A stretch of 64,000 nucleotides of DNA from Thauera propionica (GTDB lineage: Bacteria; Pseudomonadota; Gammaproteobacteria; Burkholderiales; Rhodocyclaceae). Both the position numbers and the translations under genes were made by a program. Below the pieces are notes generated by a model. It saw nothing but the letters and a program-made list of their open reading frames with translations. It did not search any database and was not told the origin of the DNA. How positions within the stretch are numbered: the stretch's first letter is position 1; every line of letters begins with the position of its first letter. Of the stretch, positions 52,571 to 64,000 are shown piece by piece. The DNA lies in NCBI RefSeq assembly GCF_002245655.1, contig NZ_NOIH01000003.1:682001-746000 (forward strand), written 5' to 3'.

Positions 52571-53803
52571 TCAGGCCTGCATGCACGGCTCGTCGGAAGC
52601 GCGGGCCGCGGTGTCGCGCCGCTCGACCGCCTTCAATATGAACAGCAGCAGGGCGCCCAGCACCATCATGCCCGCCGCCAGGTAGAGCCCGCCGGCGTAG
52701 CTGCCGAAGCTCGCCGCCAGCCAGCCGGTCACCGCAGGGCCGATGATCTGCGCGGCGCCATAGGAAAGAGTCATCTTGCCCATCATCTTGGCCGGCCGCG
52801 TCGGGTAGTAGCGCCCGGCCATCGTCAGCACCAGGCTGACCATGCCGATGAAGGTGCCGCCGAACAGCAGCGCACCCAGGATCGCACCACCCAGTCCGCC
52901 CACCGCCACAGGCAGCAGGATGCCGACGATCTGCAGCACCGCGGCGAGGATCAACGCGTTGAGCTCGCCGGTGCGGCGCGCGACGAAGTCCCACACGATA
53001 CAGGCCGGCGCGGCTGCCAGACCGATGGCGAGAAAGCTCAAGGTGCCGCGCCCTTCCAGGCCTGGCAGGCGATCGACGATGGCGACGATGAAGGTCGCGC
53101 TGACCACGTAGCCCACCCCCGCGCAGAAGTAGGACGCCATGAACAGGCGCAGGAACAGCGGGCTGGGCGGATTGTCGTGCATCGGCGCACCGCTCCTGGT
53201 CACCGGACTGGTGTCGGGCGCGGGCAGCCAGCCCAGCGCGGGCACCAGCAGCACGCACGCGATGGCGGTGAACACGAACCACTGCGTGCGCCAGTCGAGC
53301 GACGGCCCCATCAGTGCAACGGCGGCCGCACAGCCGGCGATGCCCAGGCCGATGCCGGCAAAGTGGATGCCCAGCTCGCTGCGGTGGTTGTGGCGGATCA
53401 GCCAATTCAGGATCAGCCCGGTCCCGAGCAGCATCGCCGCCGCGCTGGAGAGGCCGGCGAAGTAGCGCGACACCGCCCACAGCGTCACGTTGGTGGTCAG
53501 GCCCATCATCAGCGTGGTCAGCACGGCCACCACCATGCCGACGCGGAACAGGCGGTCCTTCAGTACCAGATCGCTGATCGAGGCCGCGATCAGCGCGCCC
53601 GACAGATAGCCGGCATAGTTGATCGCGGCCAGCCAGCCGCCCTCGGCCAGCCCCAGGCCAGCCTGCTGCTGCATCAGCGGCAGCAGCGGCGTGTAGGCGA
53701 AGCGCGCGACCCCCAGCGCGAGGATGAGGCTGAAAATGCCGGCGCCGAGCACCTTCATGCGTTGGATCTGGTCGTTCATGGTGTTCGTGGTCTGTTTCCT
53801 CAT
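52571..53803 (-). CDS. YbfB/YjiJ family MFS transporter
   Basis: 410 residues, about twelve hydrophobic segments. Starts near ALGVARFAYTPLLPLMQ and contains NYAGYLSGALIA and GTGLILNWL, the pattern of the YbfB/YjiJ MFS branch, whose substrates are mostly unknown. Start at the ATG at 53803, preceded by AGGA; a second ATG eight codons in is possible. Divergent from a LysR gene across 81 bases, the classic layout for a regulator and its target exporter. Confidence 0.85.
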   Translation of the reverse strand: MRKQTTNTMNDQIQRMKVLGAGIFSLILALGVARFAYTPLLPLMQQQAGLGLAEGGWLAAINYAGYLSGALIAASISDLVLKDRLFRVGMVVAVLTTLMMGLTTNVTLWAVSRYFAGLSSAAAMLLGTGLILNWLIRHNHRSELGIHFAGIGLGIAGCAAAVALMGPSLDWRTQWFVFTAIACVLLVPALGWLPAPDTSPVTRSGAPMHDNPPSPLFLRLFMASYFCAGVGYVVSATFIVAIVDRLPGLEGRGTLSFLAIGLAAAPACIVWDFVARRTGELNALILAAVLQIVGILLPVAVGGLGGAILGALLFGGTFIGMVSLVLTMAGRYYPTRPAKMMGKMTLSYGAAQIIGPAVTGWLAASFGSYAGGLYLAAGMMVLGALLLFILKAVERRDTAARASDEPCMQA

Positions 53804-53852
53804 GGTTCCTGAACGATAGTCGGCGTACCATATCGATACAAGCGAATCTTAT

Positions 53853-53867
53853 AGAACGATCAGTTCT
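53853..53867. promoter_or_regulatory. Inverted repeat between MFS gene and lysR
   Basis: AGAAC-GATCA-GTTCT, a 5-bp inverted repeat around a 5-base spacer, lies in the 81-base divergent region, 18 bases before the LysR start. It is a candidate operator; it does not match the T-N11-A LysR box well, so this is tentative. Confidence 0.4.
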
Positions 53868-53884
53868 GTTTTGGAGATAGCCGA

Positions 53885-54739
53885 ATGGAACTCCTCGCCC
53901 TGCGTACCTTCGAAGCCGTCGTCGATGAAGGCGGCATCCTCGCCGCCTCGCGCAAGCTCAACACCGTGCAGTCCAACGTCACCGCCCGCATCCGCCGGCT
54001 GGAGGAGGAACTGGGCGCCGAACTGTTCTTCCGCTCGGGCCGCGGCGTCGAACTGGCCCCCGCGGGACGCGTGCTGCTCGACTACGCCCGCCGCATGCTG
54101 AACCTCGAACGCCAGACCGCCGCTGCCGTGCGCCAGGCCGGCGACGAGGCGGGCGAACTGCGCATCGGTTCGATGGAAACCTTCGCCGCGCTCTACCTGC
54201 CTCCTGCGCTGAGCGAACTACGCACAACCCACCCCGCACTGGAACTGCGCGTGCGTGCCGACACCAGCGCAACGCTGGTGGACCACGTGCTCGCCCACAA
54301 GCTGGACTGTGCCTTCGTCGCCGGCCCGGTGGTGCACCCGGCACTACGGTTCGAAGAACTGGTGGTCGAGGAATTGGTGCAGGTCTTCGCCCCCGGCACC
54401 GATCCGGTGCTGACGCCGCTGATCCTGTTCCGCGAGGGCTGCGCCTACCGCGCGCGCGCCATCGCCCTGCAACGCACGCTGGGCCACGCGCAGGCCGACG
54501 CGATGGAGTTCGGCACGCTCGAAGGTATCCTCGGCTGCGTGTCGGTCGGCCTGGGCTGGACGCTGATGCCGCGGCGCATCGTCGCGCAGTCGGCGCATGC
54601 ACCGCGGCTGGAGATGCGCGACGTGCCGCCCGAGATCGGGCTGGTGCCGACAGGCATGGTGTCGCTGAAGTCGGATGTGCCACTGCGGGCCCTGGCAACG
54701 CTCGCGAACCTCATCCGGACCCAGGCCGCTGCGCGCTGA
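53885..54739 (+). CDS. LysR family transcriptional regulator
   Basis: 284 residues. N-terminal winged helix-turn-helix (LRTFEAVVDEGGILAASRKL and AVQSNVTARIRRLEEEL pattern at about 5-65), then a two-lobe effector-binding domain (about 90-280). It should bind the shared promoter and control the divergent MFS gene, as is common in this arrangement. The effector is unknown. A GGAG ribosome-binding site precedes the ATG. Confidence 0.92.
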   Translation: MELLALRTFEAVVDEGGILAASRKLNTVQSNVTARIRRLEEELGAELFFRSGRGVELAPAGRVLLDYARRMLNLERQTAAAVRQAGDEAGELRIGSMETFAALYLPPALSELRTTHPALELRVRADTSATLVDHVLAHKLDCAFVAGPVVHPALRFEELVVEELVQVFAPGTDPVLTPLILFREGCAYRARAIALQRTLGHAQADAMEFGTLEGILGCVSVGLGWTLMPRRIVAQSAHAPRLEMRDVPPEIGLVPTGMVSLKSDVPLRALATLANLIRTQAAAR

Positions 54740-54753
54740 ATGCGGACCGCACA

Positions 54754-56724
54754 TCACCACAGCATTCGGGTGTCGATCCAGCTGACACGGCCCGTCCGGC
54801 GCTTGACCTCCTCGTACATGTGCGCTGTGCCGCCCGTGCCGTCGCCACTTGCGCCGTTCCACAGGCAGACGAAGTGCACGCGGTCGATACCCCAGGCCAG
54901 CGCCGTATTCAGCAGCCAGCGGTTGCAGCGCTCGTAGGCATTCATCCGCTCCGTGCGGCCGGTCTTCGGCAGCGGGCCCAGTTCGACCGGCATGATGCGC
55001 GGCGCGTCCGGCAGCCCGGCACGCAAGGTGTAATAACGCTTGCACCAACTCGCACCGTCCGCGGCGGGCGACACCGAGCGCTCGATGAACTCCGGCTCGG
55101 TGAAGGGCAGCATCAACTGCAGGCGCACGCCGCGCGCCTTGCAGGCCTCGAGAAACAGCAGGTCGCCCCCGCTGGCGCCCTGGGCCAGCGCCAGGTCACC
55201 CGGGCCGGCACCGAGCGCATCGAGCGCCGCCGCGATGCCCTGTGCTGCGATCGCTTCCTTGTCCGGCGGAAAGCGCGGGCTGGCGCGGTCGGGGGCATCG
55301 ATCATGTGCCCGCTGAACAGGAACACGCGCCGCGGCTGGAAAGGCGGCGTGCTGCGGGCGACCTCGCGGTCGATGATCCCGAGCGCCGCCGCGGTCTCGG
55401 GCGGGCGGAATTCGAGGTCGCGCAGCAGGCACAGGGTCTGGCGGCTGGAGTCGAGCGCAAACCAGTCGCCGTTGGCCGCCGCCGCAGTCGCGCCGTACTC
55501 CCTTCGCACGGTGTCGAGCGGATTCACCAGCAGGCACAACTCGGCGTAGCTTGCGCGGGCCCAGTAATCCTTGTGGCTGCGCTCCTGCGCCGTCAGCGCT
55601 GCCCACAGCACCCCGCCGACGAGGTTGTCGATCAGCACCGGCTCGTCGGCACCCCCCAGATGGCGGCGCAGCATCTGCAGGGTCAGCGCGTTGATACCGG
55701 AATAATGGTGCGAAGGATCGATGATGAAGGCCTTGCGATACGGCTCGATCGCATCCGCCAGCGCCGCATCCTCGAACGCCGCCGCCTCGTGCAGCTCGGC
55801 CGCGGAAGCACCCTCGCGCCGCCAGCGGCTCATCCAGCTGTCCTTCTCGACGCGGCCGGACAAGGCCCACACTTCGGAATCGCGCGGGTACTCCTCGGTC
55901 AGCCGGCGCACCCATTCGCGCGCCTCCTCGAAACGCCCGAGGCGGCCGAGGCAAACGGCTTTCCGCTCACGCGCGGGCTTGTGCTCGGCATCAAGTGCGA
56001 GAACCGCCTCGAACTGCTCGAGGGCAAAATCGTAATGGCGCAGCTTCAGCAGCGCTTCCCCTGCCGCCCGGCGGGCCTCGATGCGCAGTGCGCGCGTCGG
56101 CGTCTCCTCGGCCAGCACCAGAATGTCACCCGCACGGGTCTTCTGTCGCGCGACCTCCATGCGGCTCGCCCATTCTTCGTAGGCGACACTGAATTCGTTG
56201 CGCTCCGCCAGCAGCAGGGTCTTCCAGTCGGGCTCCCGCAGGTTAGGCAGCAGGTTGTACACCGGGCTGAGCTTGCGCCCCTGCCAGGCCTGCAGTGTCG
56301 CCACCGCCATGCTGGTAAGGGCCTCGCGATCCTCTGCCAGCGTCGCCGGGTCGGGCATGCCGTCCTTCAGCCGATAGTGCAGCTTGCGGTCGGTGTAGAT
56401 GTCGAAGGGCTGTGTCGGCCGCGGCCCCTGCACCAGGATCACGCCGCGCGCGCGCAAGGCATGGCGCACGCCGAGCTCGTACCAGACGTTGGGGTTGTCG
56501 AGCGTAAGGTCGGCCACCACCAGATCGGCGATCAGCAACTCCTGGAACATGTCGGTGCGGATGTCCCCGGCACGGAGTTCCTCGTCGGCACGAAACACGT
56601 CCAGCCCCGCCGCCGCGAGCGCGGGGACGAGATAGTCGTCGTAGATGCGATTGAAGTCGATCGGCGAGCCATCGTGACCCGGCTTGACGCCGAACGGCAT
56701 GGCGACGAAGACATGAGGCTTCAT
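54754..56724 (-). CDS. Three-part putative nucleotide-signalling effector: NDT/TIR-like, TPR, SLOG-like
   Basis: 656 residues. Residues 1-105 (KPHVFVAMPFG, IADLVVADLTLDNPNVWYELG) match the nucleoside 2-deoxyribosyltransferase/TIR-like fold; Glu83 sits where these families keep the catalytic glutamate. Residues about 170-440 form a helical repeat region like the TRAFs-binding/TPR type (ALLKLRHYDFALEQFEAVLAL at 224-244). Residues about 466-620 (RRVFLFSGHMID, ALAQGASGGDLLFLEACKARG) resemble a SLOG/DprA-type nucleotide-binding domain. Proteins of this kind are suspected in nucleotide-based immunity or stress, and their mechanism is mostly untested. The ATG at 56724 is next to the divergent mscK region. 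No partner gene is adjacent. Confidence 0.75.
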   Translation of the reverse strand: MKPHVFVAMPFGVKPGHDGSPIDFNRIYDDYLVPALAAAGLDVFRADEELRAGDIRTDMFQELLIADLVVADLTLDNPNVWYELGVRHALRARGVILVQGPRPTQPFDIYTDRKLHYRLKDGMPDPATLAEDREALTSMAVATLQAWQGRKLSPVYNLLPNLREPDWKTLLLAERNEFSVAYEEWASRMEVARQKTRAGDILVLAEETPTRALRIEARRAAGEALLKLRHYDFALEQFEAVLALDAEHKPARERKAVCLGRLGRFEEAREWVRRLTEEYPRDSEVWALSGRVEKDSWMSRWRREGASAAELHEAAAFEDAALADAIEPYRKAFIIDPSHHYSGINALTLQMLRRHLGGADEPVLIDNLVGGVLWAALTAQERSHKDYWARASYAELCLLVNPLDTVRREYGATAAAANGDWFALDSSRQTLCLLRDLEFRPPETAAALGIIDREVARSTPPFQPRRVFLFSGHMIDAPDRASPRFPPDKEAIAAQGIAAALDALGAGPGDLALAQGASGGDLLFLEACKARGVRLQLMLPFTEPEFIERSVSPAADGASWCKRYYTLRAGLPDAPRIMPVELGPLPKTGRTERMNAYERCNRWLLNTALAWGIDRVHFVCLWNGASGDGTGGTAHMYEEVKRRTGRVSWIDTRMLW

Positions 56725-56929
56725 GAACCGCTCCCCTCAACGAACTGCTCCCGCCCGTCTCCTGCGGCGGATTCATCCTGGTGCGTCTCCTGCCCTGAGC
56801 ATAGCCCCCGATCTTCACGGCCGCGAATCCGGTGCGACACCCGGACACAAAGCGCGCTGGCGCACATGCCCGTCATGGGTACACTGCACATTCCAACGCT
56901 TCCGACTTGCCATCCCAGGCCTCGCCCCG

Positions 56930-60247
<3,318 letters not shown>

Positions 60248-60267
60248 AGCCCTCGCGCCCAAAAGAC

Positions 60268-60302
60268 ATCGCCCCGCGGCCCTGGACGGGCGGCGGGGCG
60301 AT
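60268..60302. terminator. Terminator-like hairpin between mscK-type gene and htpX
   Basis: ATCGCCCCGC / GCGGGGCGAT, ten perfect pairs with a 15-base loop, between the convergent genes. The flanking AAAA on the + side reads TTTT for the minus-strand transcript of htpX. Confidence 0.7.
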
Positions 60303-60338
60303 TCACCCTTGCGACGGCTGCCGCAGGTCGCGAGCGGC

Positions 60339-61184
60339 TCAGCGCCCGATCATCGCGCGCAGGCGGGCGATGCGGTCCTGCGTCGCCGGATGGGTCGAGA
60401 ACAGGCCACGCAGGCCGCCACCAGAGAGCGGATTCATGATCATCATCTGCGCCGTTTCCGGGTGCTGCTCCGCGGTGTGCATCGGGATGCCACGGGCGTA
60501 GGCGTCGATCTTGGCCAAGGCGCTGGCGAGCGCCTCGGGGTCGCCGGAGATCTCCGCACCGCCGCGGTCGGCACCGAACTCGCGCGTGCGGCTGATCGCC
60601 ATCTGGATGATCATGCCGGCCAGCGGCGCCAGGATCATCATCGCGATCGACACGATGGGGTTCGGACGGTCCTCGCCGTCGCGGCCGCCAAAGAACATGC
60701 CGAAGTTGGCCAGCATCGAGATCGCGCCGGCCACGGTGGCCGAGATCGTGGAGATCAGGATGTCGCGGTTCTTCACATGCGCCAGTTCGTGGGCCATCAC
60801 GCCGCGCAGCTCGCGCTCGGACAGCATGCGCATGATGCCGGTCGTGGCGGCCACGGCCGCATTCTCAGGGTTACGGCCGGTGGCGAAGGCATTGGGCTGC
60901 GCCTCGTCGATGATGTAGACCTTGGGCATCGGCAGGTCGGCACGCTGCGCCAGCTCGCGCACCATGTTGTACAGGTAGGGCGAGGTGCTGGCATCGACCT
61001 GGCGTGCGTTGTACATCTTCAGCACGGCCTTGTCGGAGAACCAGTAGGCCCAGAAATTCATCGCGCCACCGATGACGAGCGCGATCAGCATGCCCTGCTG
61101 GCCGCCGATGGCCGCGCCCATCGCACCGAACAGCGCGACGATGCCGGCCATCAGGATGGACGTCTTGATCCAGTTTCCGAACAT
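60339..61184 (-). CDS. htpX: Heat-shock membrane zinc protease HtpX
   Basis: 281 residues. M48 peptidase with N-terminal transmembrane helices, the zinc site [12 protein letters not shown] (HExxH), and a C-terminal [14 protein letters not shown] segment. It degrades damaged or misassembled inner-membrane proteins alongside FtsH and takes part in envelope stress responses. Upstream of fmt-def in gene order along the minus strand but in a separate unit, 60 bases after the fmt stop. Confidence 0.95.
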   Translation of the reverse strand: MFGNWIKTSILMAGIVALFGAMGAAIGGQQGMLIALVIGGAMNFWAYWFSDKAVLKMYNARQVDASTSPYLYNMVRELAQRADLPMPKVYIIDEAQPNAFATGRNPENAAVAATTGIMRMLSERELRGVMAHELAHVKNRDILISTISATVAGAISMLANFGMFFGGRDGEDRPNPIVSIAMMILAPLAGMIIQMAISRTREFGADRGGAEISGDPEALASALAKIDAYARGIPMHTAEQHPETAQMMIMNPLSGGGLRGLFSTHPATQDRIARLRAMIGR

Positions 61185-61244
61185 TGCGGGATCCTTCCTA
61201 AAGAAGCGGGTTGATTCGACAGATGGGGGCGCAGGCGCCCCGCA

Positions 61245-62204
61245 TCAAGCCGGACCGGCTTCGCCCGATGCGAAGCGTTCGCCGACAGAGACCGGAAATC
61301 CGCGCAGGAATTCCCCCGCCGGCAAGCGCTTGTTGCCCGGGCGCTGTAACACCGTGCAACGCAAGGCGCCGCGACCGCAGGCGACGAGGACCCCCCCGTC
61401 GTCGGCGGCCAGCACGGTGCCGGGCTCGCCCTGGGTGTCGACGACCTGTGCGGACCAGAACTTGATGACCGTATCGCGCAGCGTGGAGGCCAGCCCGGGG
61501 AAGGGGTCGAAGGCGCGCATCGCGCGTTCCAGTTCGACCGCAGGCCGGGTCCAGTCGACCGTGGCCTCGGCACGCCCGATCTTGGCCGCGTAGGTCACGC
61601 CCTCGGCGGGTTGGGGCACCGGCGTCAGGCGCCCAGTGTCCAGTTCGGCCAGGGCCGACACGATGCATTCGCCGCCCAGGGTGGCCAGGCGGTCGTGCAG
61701 GCTGGCGGTGGTGTCGGTCGGCTGGATCGGCAGGCGACGCGTCAGCAGCATCGCTCCGGTGTCCAGGCCTTCGTCCATCTGCATGATGGTAATGCCGGTC
61801 TCGGCATCACCCGCCTCGATCGCGCGGTGGATCGGCGCCGCGCCGCGCCAGCGAGGCAGCAGCGACGCATGGATGTTGATGCAGCCCAAACGCGGCAGTT
61901 CGAGCACGGCCTTGGGCAGGATCAACCCGTAGGCGGCGACCACCAGCAGGTCGGGCGCACACGCGACGAGGCGCGACCGCTGCTCGTCGGTGCGAAGCTT
62001 CTCGGGCTGATCGACCTCGATGCCACGCGCCAGCGCCAACTGCTTGACCGGGCTAGGCGTGAGCTTCATGCCGCGACCGGCAGGGCGGTCGGGCTGGGTC
62101 AGCACCAGCGGCACGTCGTAACCGGCCGCAAGGATGGCGTCCAGCGCACAGGCGGCGAATTCGGGCGTTCCGGCGAACGCCACGCGGAGCGGCGCGGCAG
62201 CCAT
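61245..62204 (-). CDS. fmt: Methionyl-tRNA formyltransferase
   Basis: 319 residues. N-terminal formyltransferase domain with the catalytic [20 protein letters not shown] (Asn, His) and [10 protein letters not shown] (Asp), then the C-terminal OB-like tRNA-binding domain. Formylates initiator Met-tRNA. The ATG at 62204 shares its last base with the first base of the def stop (TGATG), so def and fmt are translationally coupled. The rsmB gene that usually follows fmt is 45 kb away. Confidence 0.96.
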   Translation of the reverse strand: MAAAPLRVAFAGTPEFAACALDAILAAGYDVPLVLTQPDRPAGRGMKLTPSPVKQLALARGIEVDQPEKLRTDEQRSRLVACAPDLLVVAAYGLILPKAVLELPRLGCINIHASLLPRWRGAAPIHRAIEAGDAETGITIMQMDEGLDTGAMLLTRRLPIQPTDTTASLHDRLATLGGECIVSALAELDTGRLTPVPQPAEGVTYAAKIGRAEATVDWTRPAVELERAMRAFDPFPGLASTLRDTVIKFWSAQVVDTQGEPGTVLAADDGGVLVACGRGALRCTVLQRPGNKRLPAGEFLRGFPVSVGERFASGEAGPA

Positions 62205-62707
62205 CAGGCGGTGATGCGCGCTTTCTTCGCCAGCTTGCCCTTGATGCGGCTGAGCTTGAGCGAGGACAGGTATTCGACGAAGACCTTGCCGTCGAGATGG
62301 TCGATCTCATGCTGGATGCAAACCGCCAGCAGGCCATCGGCCTCGATCTCGCGCGATTGACCATTTTCGTCCAGGGCGCGAACTTTCACACGCTCGGCGC
62401 GGGTCACCTTCTCGTAGATTCCGGGTACGGACAGGCAGCCTTCCTCGCACACCTGTTCGCCCGAGCGCTCGAGGATCTCGGGATTGATCAACGCCATGAG
62501 GCCAGACTTGTCCTCGGTGACGTCGATCACGACGACACGCCGGTGGACATTCACCTGAGTGGCCGCGAGGCCGATACCCGGGGCCTCGTACATGGTCTCG
62601 GCCATGTCAGCGACGAGTTTGCGGATGTCATCATCGACACGCTCCACCGGTACGGCACGCGTGTGGAGACGGGGGTCGGGATAGCGAAGGATGGGTAGAA
62701 GTGCCAT
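62204..62707 (-). CDS. def: Peptide deformylase
   Basis: 167 residues. All three active-site motifs are present: [17 protein letters not shown] (Cys metal ligand) and QHEIDHLDG (two His plus catalytic Glu). Removes the formyl group from nascent peptides. Divergent from the LysM protein gene across 174 bases, as in many betaproteobacteria. Confidence 0.97.
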   Translation of the reverse strand: MALLPILRYPDPRLHTRAVPVERVDDDIRKLVADMAETMYEAPGIGLAATQVNVHRRVVVIDVTEDKSGLMALINPEILERSGEQVCEEGCLSVPGIYEKVTRAERVKVRALDENGQSREIEADGLLAVCIQHEIDHLDGKVFVEYLSSLKLSRIKGKLAKKARITA

Positions 62708-62881
62708 GAATGCTTGCCGCGATAAACCTTTAAGTGCAGAATTTCAAGTGATTTCACATGCATGCGCATGTGCTGAAGTAGTACGGTGGGATGATTCCCG
62801 TTCCACTGCGCATTCGACATAACCTGGCCGACGGCGTTCCTGAGCTCGATCCGTACGCCCTGCAACCACCGGAAGCGATCA

Positions 62882-63910
62882 ATGATCCGAATTATATTCC
62901 CTCTACTCGTCGGCATTGCGACCCTCTTCAGCGGTGCCTCGATCGCCCAGTCCGGTGCGCAGCTCGCCGACAACGCACCCGACAGCTACACCGTGGTCAA
63001 AGGCGACACGCTTTGGGACATTTCTGGCCGTTTCCTGCGTGAGCCCTGGCGCTGGCCGGAAGTCTGGCGCCTCAACCGCGACCAGATCCGCAACCCGCAC
63101 CTGATCTATCCGGGGCAGGTGATCATGCTCGACCGCAGCGGTCCGTGGCTGACGATCGGCCACCGCGTCGGCGGCAGCGACAAGCTGCAGCCGCAGATCT
63201 ACAACGAGTCACTCGACACCGCTGTGCCCAGCATCCCGCTGCATGTCATCGAGCCCTTCCTCAACAAGCCGCTGGTGATCGACCAGGCTCGCCTCGAAGG
63301 CGCGGCCACCATCGTCGCGACCGAAACCAGCCGCGTGCTGACCGGTTCGGGCGACACGGTGTTCGCCAAGAACGTCAAGGCCGATACCGAAGTCTGGCAG
63401 ATCCTGCGCCCGGCCCGCCCGCTGCTGGATCCGATCACCCGCGAAACCATCGCCTACGAAGCCGACTACCTCGGCACCGCCCGCGTGAGCGAGCACGGCG
63501 AGCCCGCCACCCTCGAGATCCTGTCGGCCGTCGAGGAGATCGGCACCGGAGACCTCATGGTGCCAAGCGAGCACCCGAGCGTGTTTTCGTATGCGCCGCA
63601 CGCCCCGGACCAGGAAGTGGACGGCCGGGTGATGTCGATCTACCGCGGCGTCACCGAAACCGGCCGCCTGAACGTCATCTCGCTTAACGTCGGCGCGCGT
63701 GACGGCATCGAGCGCGGTCACGTGCTGTCGCTGTTCCGCAACCGAGGTGCAGTCGAGTACAAGGGCGAGGACGGCAAGGAAGTGTTCAACCTGCCCGAGA
63801 AGCGCTTCGGCGTGGTGTTCGTGTTCCGCGTCTTCGACCGCGTGTCCTATGCGCTGGTGATGGAGACCGATGGCCCGGTAACCATCGGCGACGCAGCGCG
63901 CAAGCCCTGA
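62882..63910 (+). CDS. LysM domain exported protein
   Basis: 342 residues with a signal peptide (about 1-22, ending SIAQ). A LysM peptidoglycan-binding domain (about 35-82, SYTVVKGDTLWDISGRFL and IYPGQVIML) is followed by a beta-rich C-terminal region (about 90-340) typical of the LysM-DUF family next to dprA and def. It likely binds cell wall in the periplasm; no catalytic site is visible. Divergent from def; dprA follows 26 bases later. Confidence 0.9.
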   Translation: MIRIIFPLLVGIATLFSGASIAQSGAQLADNAPDSYTVVKGDTLWDISGRFLREPWRWPEVWRLNRDQIRNPHLIYPGQVIMLDRSGPWLTIGHRVGGSDKLQPQIYNESLDTAVPSIPLHVIEPFLNKPLVIDQARLEGAATIVATETSRVLTGSGDTVFAKNVKADTEVWQILRPARPLLDPITRETIAYEADYLGTARVSEHGEPATLEILSAVEEIGTGDLMVPSEHPSVFSYAPHAPDQEVDGRVMSIYRGVTETGRLNVISLNVGARDGIERGHVLSLFRNRGAVEYKGEDGKEVFNLPEKRFGVVFVFRVFDRVSYALVMETDGPVTIGDAARKP

Positions 63911-63936
63911 CCGGCAGGCGCCCTGCAAACATACCC

Positions 63937-64000
63937 TTGGCCGCGGACGAGCTCGAAGACTGGCTGCGTCTGACCTCGGTGCCCGGACTGGGCGCGGAAA
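63937..64000 (+). CDS. dprA: DNA processing protein DprA, first codons only
   Basis: From a TTG at 63937 the frame reads MAADELEDWLRLTSVPGLGAE and runs off the window. This is the N-terminal SAM-like helix start of DprA/Smf, a RecA loader for incoming single-stranded DNA. The start codon is a guess. The gene order LysM-dprA divergent from def-fmt supports the call. Confidence 0.7.
   Translation, partial: MAADELEDWLRLTSVPGLGAE

Overview
The window reads as a high-GC betaproteobacterial chromosome, most likely Rhodocyclales (Thauera/Azoarcus/Aromatoleum type). This rests on the gene content: an rpmH-rnpA-yidD-yidC-mnmE / dnaA-dnaN-gyrB replication region, a DUF4390-ntrY-ntrX-trkA-trkH string next to rsmB, a monomeric NADP-isocitrate dehydrogenase, a long GpmI, a SMUG1-type glycosylase and a bacteriohemerythrin behind a perfect FNR-type site. 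The genus is inference. The DNA is almost fully coding. I saw no tRNA, rRNA, IS element, prophage or CRISPR array.

Layout. 0-4.3 kb: the 3' end of an AmpG-like permease, azlCD, a SMUG1-like uracil-DNA glycosylase, carbonic anhydrase and fructokinase, all on +. 4.3-8 kb: priA and hemE on -, separated by 393 bases with a DnaA-box cluster and an AT-rich block that looks like a replication origin. 8-19.4 kb, all on -: trkH-trkA, ntrX-ntrY-DUF4390-rsmB, speE-speD, a TauE/SafE permease flanked by two parS-like sites, and tam. 19.7-30.3 kb: a Tat-exported FccB-like flavoprotein, then the mnmE-yidC-yidD-rnpA-rpmH operon (-) diverging from dnaA-dnaN-gyrB (+).

30.6-50 kb is a mixed accessory/housekeeping stretch: two GGDEF proteins, an aldo/keto reductase beside a TLC-like carrier, an OprD-type porin, an unrecognised exported HExxH protein, an Ada-like methyltransferase, a bestrophin-like channel, an orphan ParA with a basic partner, a lipid-anchored cytochrome c', a YgjP-like hydrolase, gpmI, small lipoproteins, bacteriohemerythrin and TerB. 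50-64 kb: icd, an MFS permease with a divergent LysR regulator, a three-part protein (deoxyribosyltransferase/TIR-like, TPR-like and SLOG-like parts) that resembles a nucleotide-signalling or defence effector, a giant MscK-type channel, htpX, fmt-def, and a divergent LysM protein running into the first codons of dprA.

How parts work together: NtrYX with TrkAH suggests linked envelope, redox or nitrogen sensing and potassium uptake. SpeD and SpeE make spermidine. YidC/YidD insert membrane proteins. Def and Fmt handle initiator methionine. DnaA, DnaN, GyrB and PriA with the DnaA-box and parS-like sites form a replication and segregation neighbourhood. If the block from speE to mscK were removed, the order trkH-trkA-ntrX-ntrY-DUF4390-rsmB-htpX-fmt-def-lysM-dprA would result. 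That is close to the widespread dprA-def-fmt-rsmB-trkA order, so a large rearrangement around the origin is likely.
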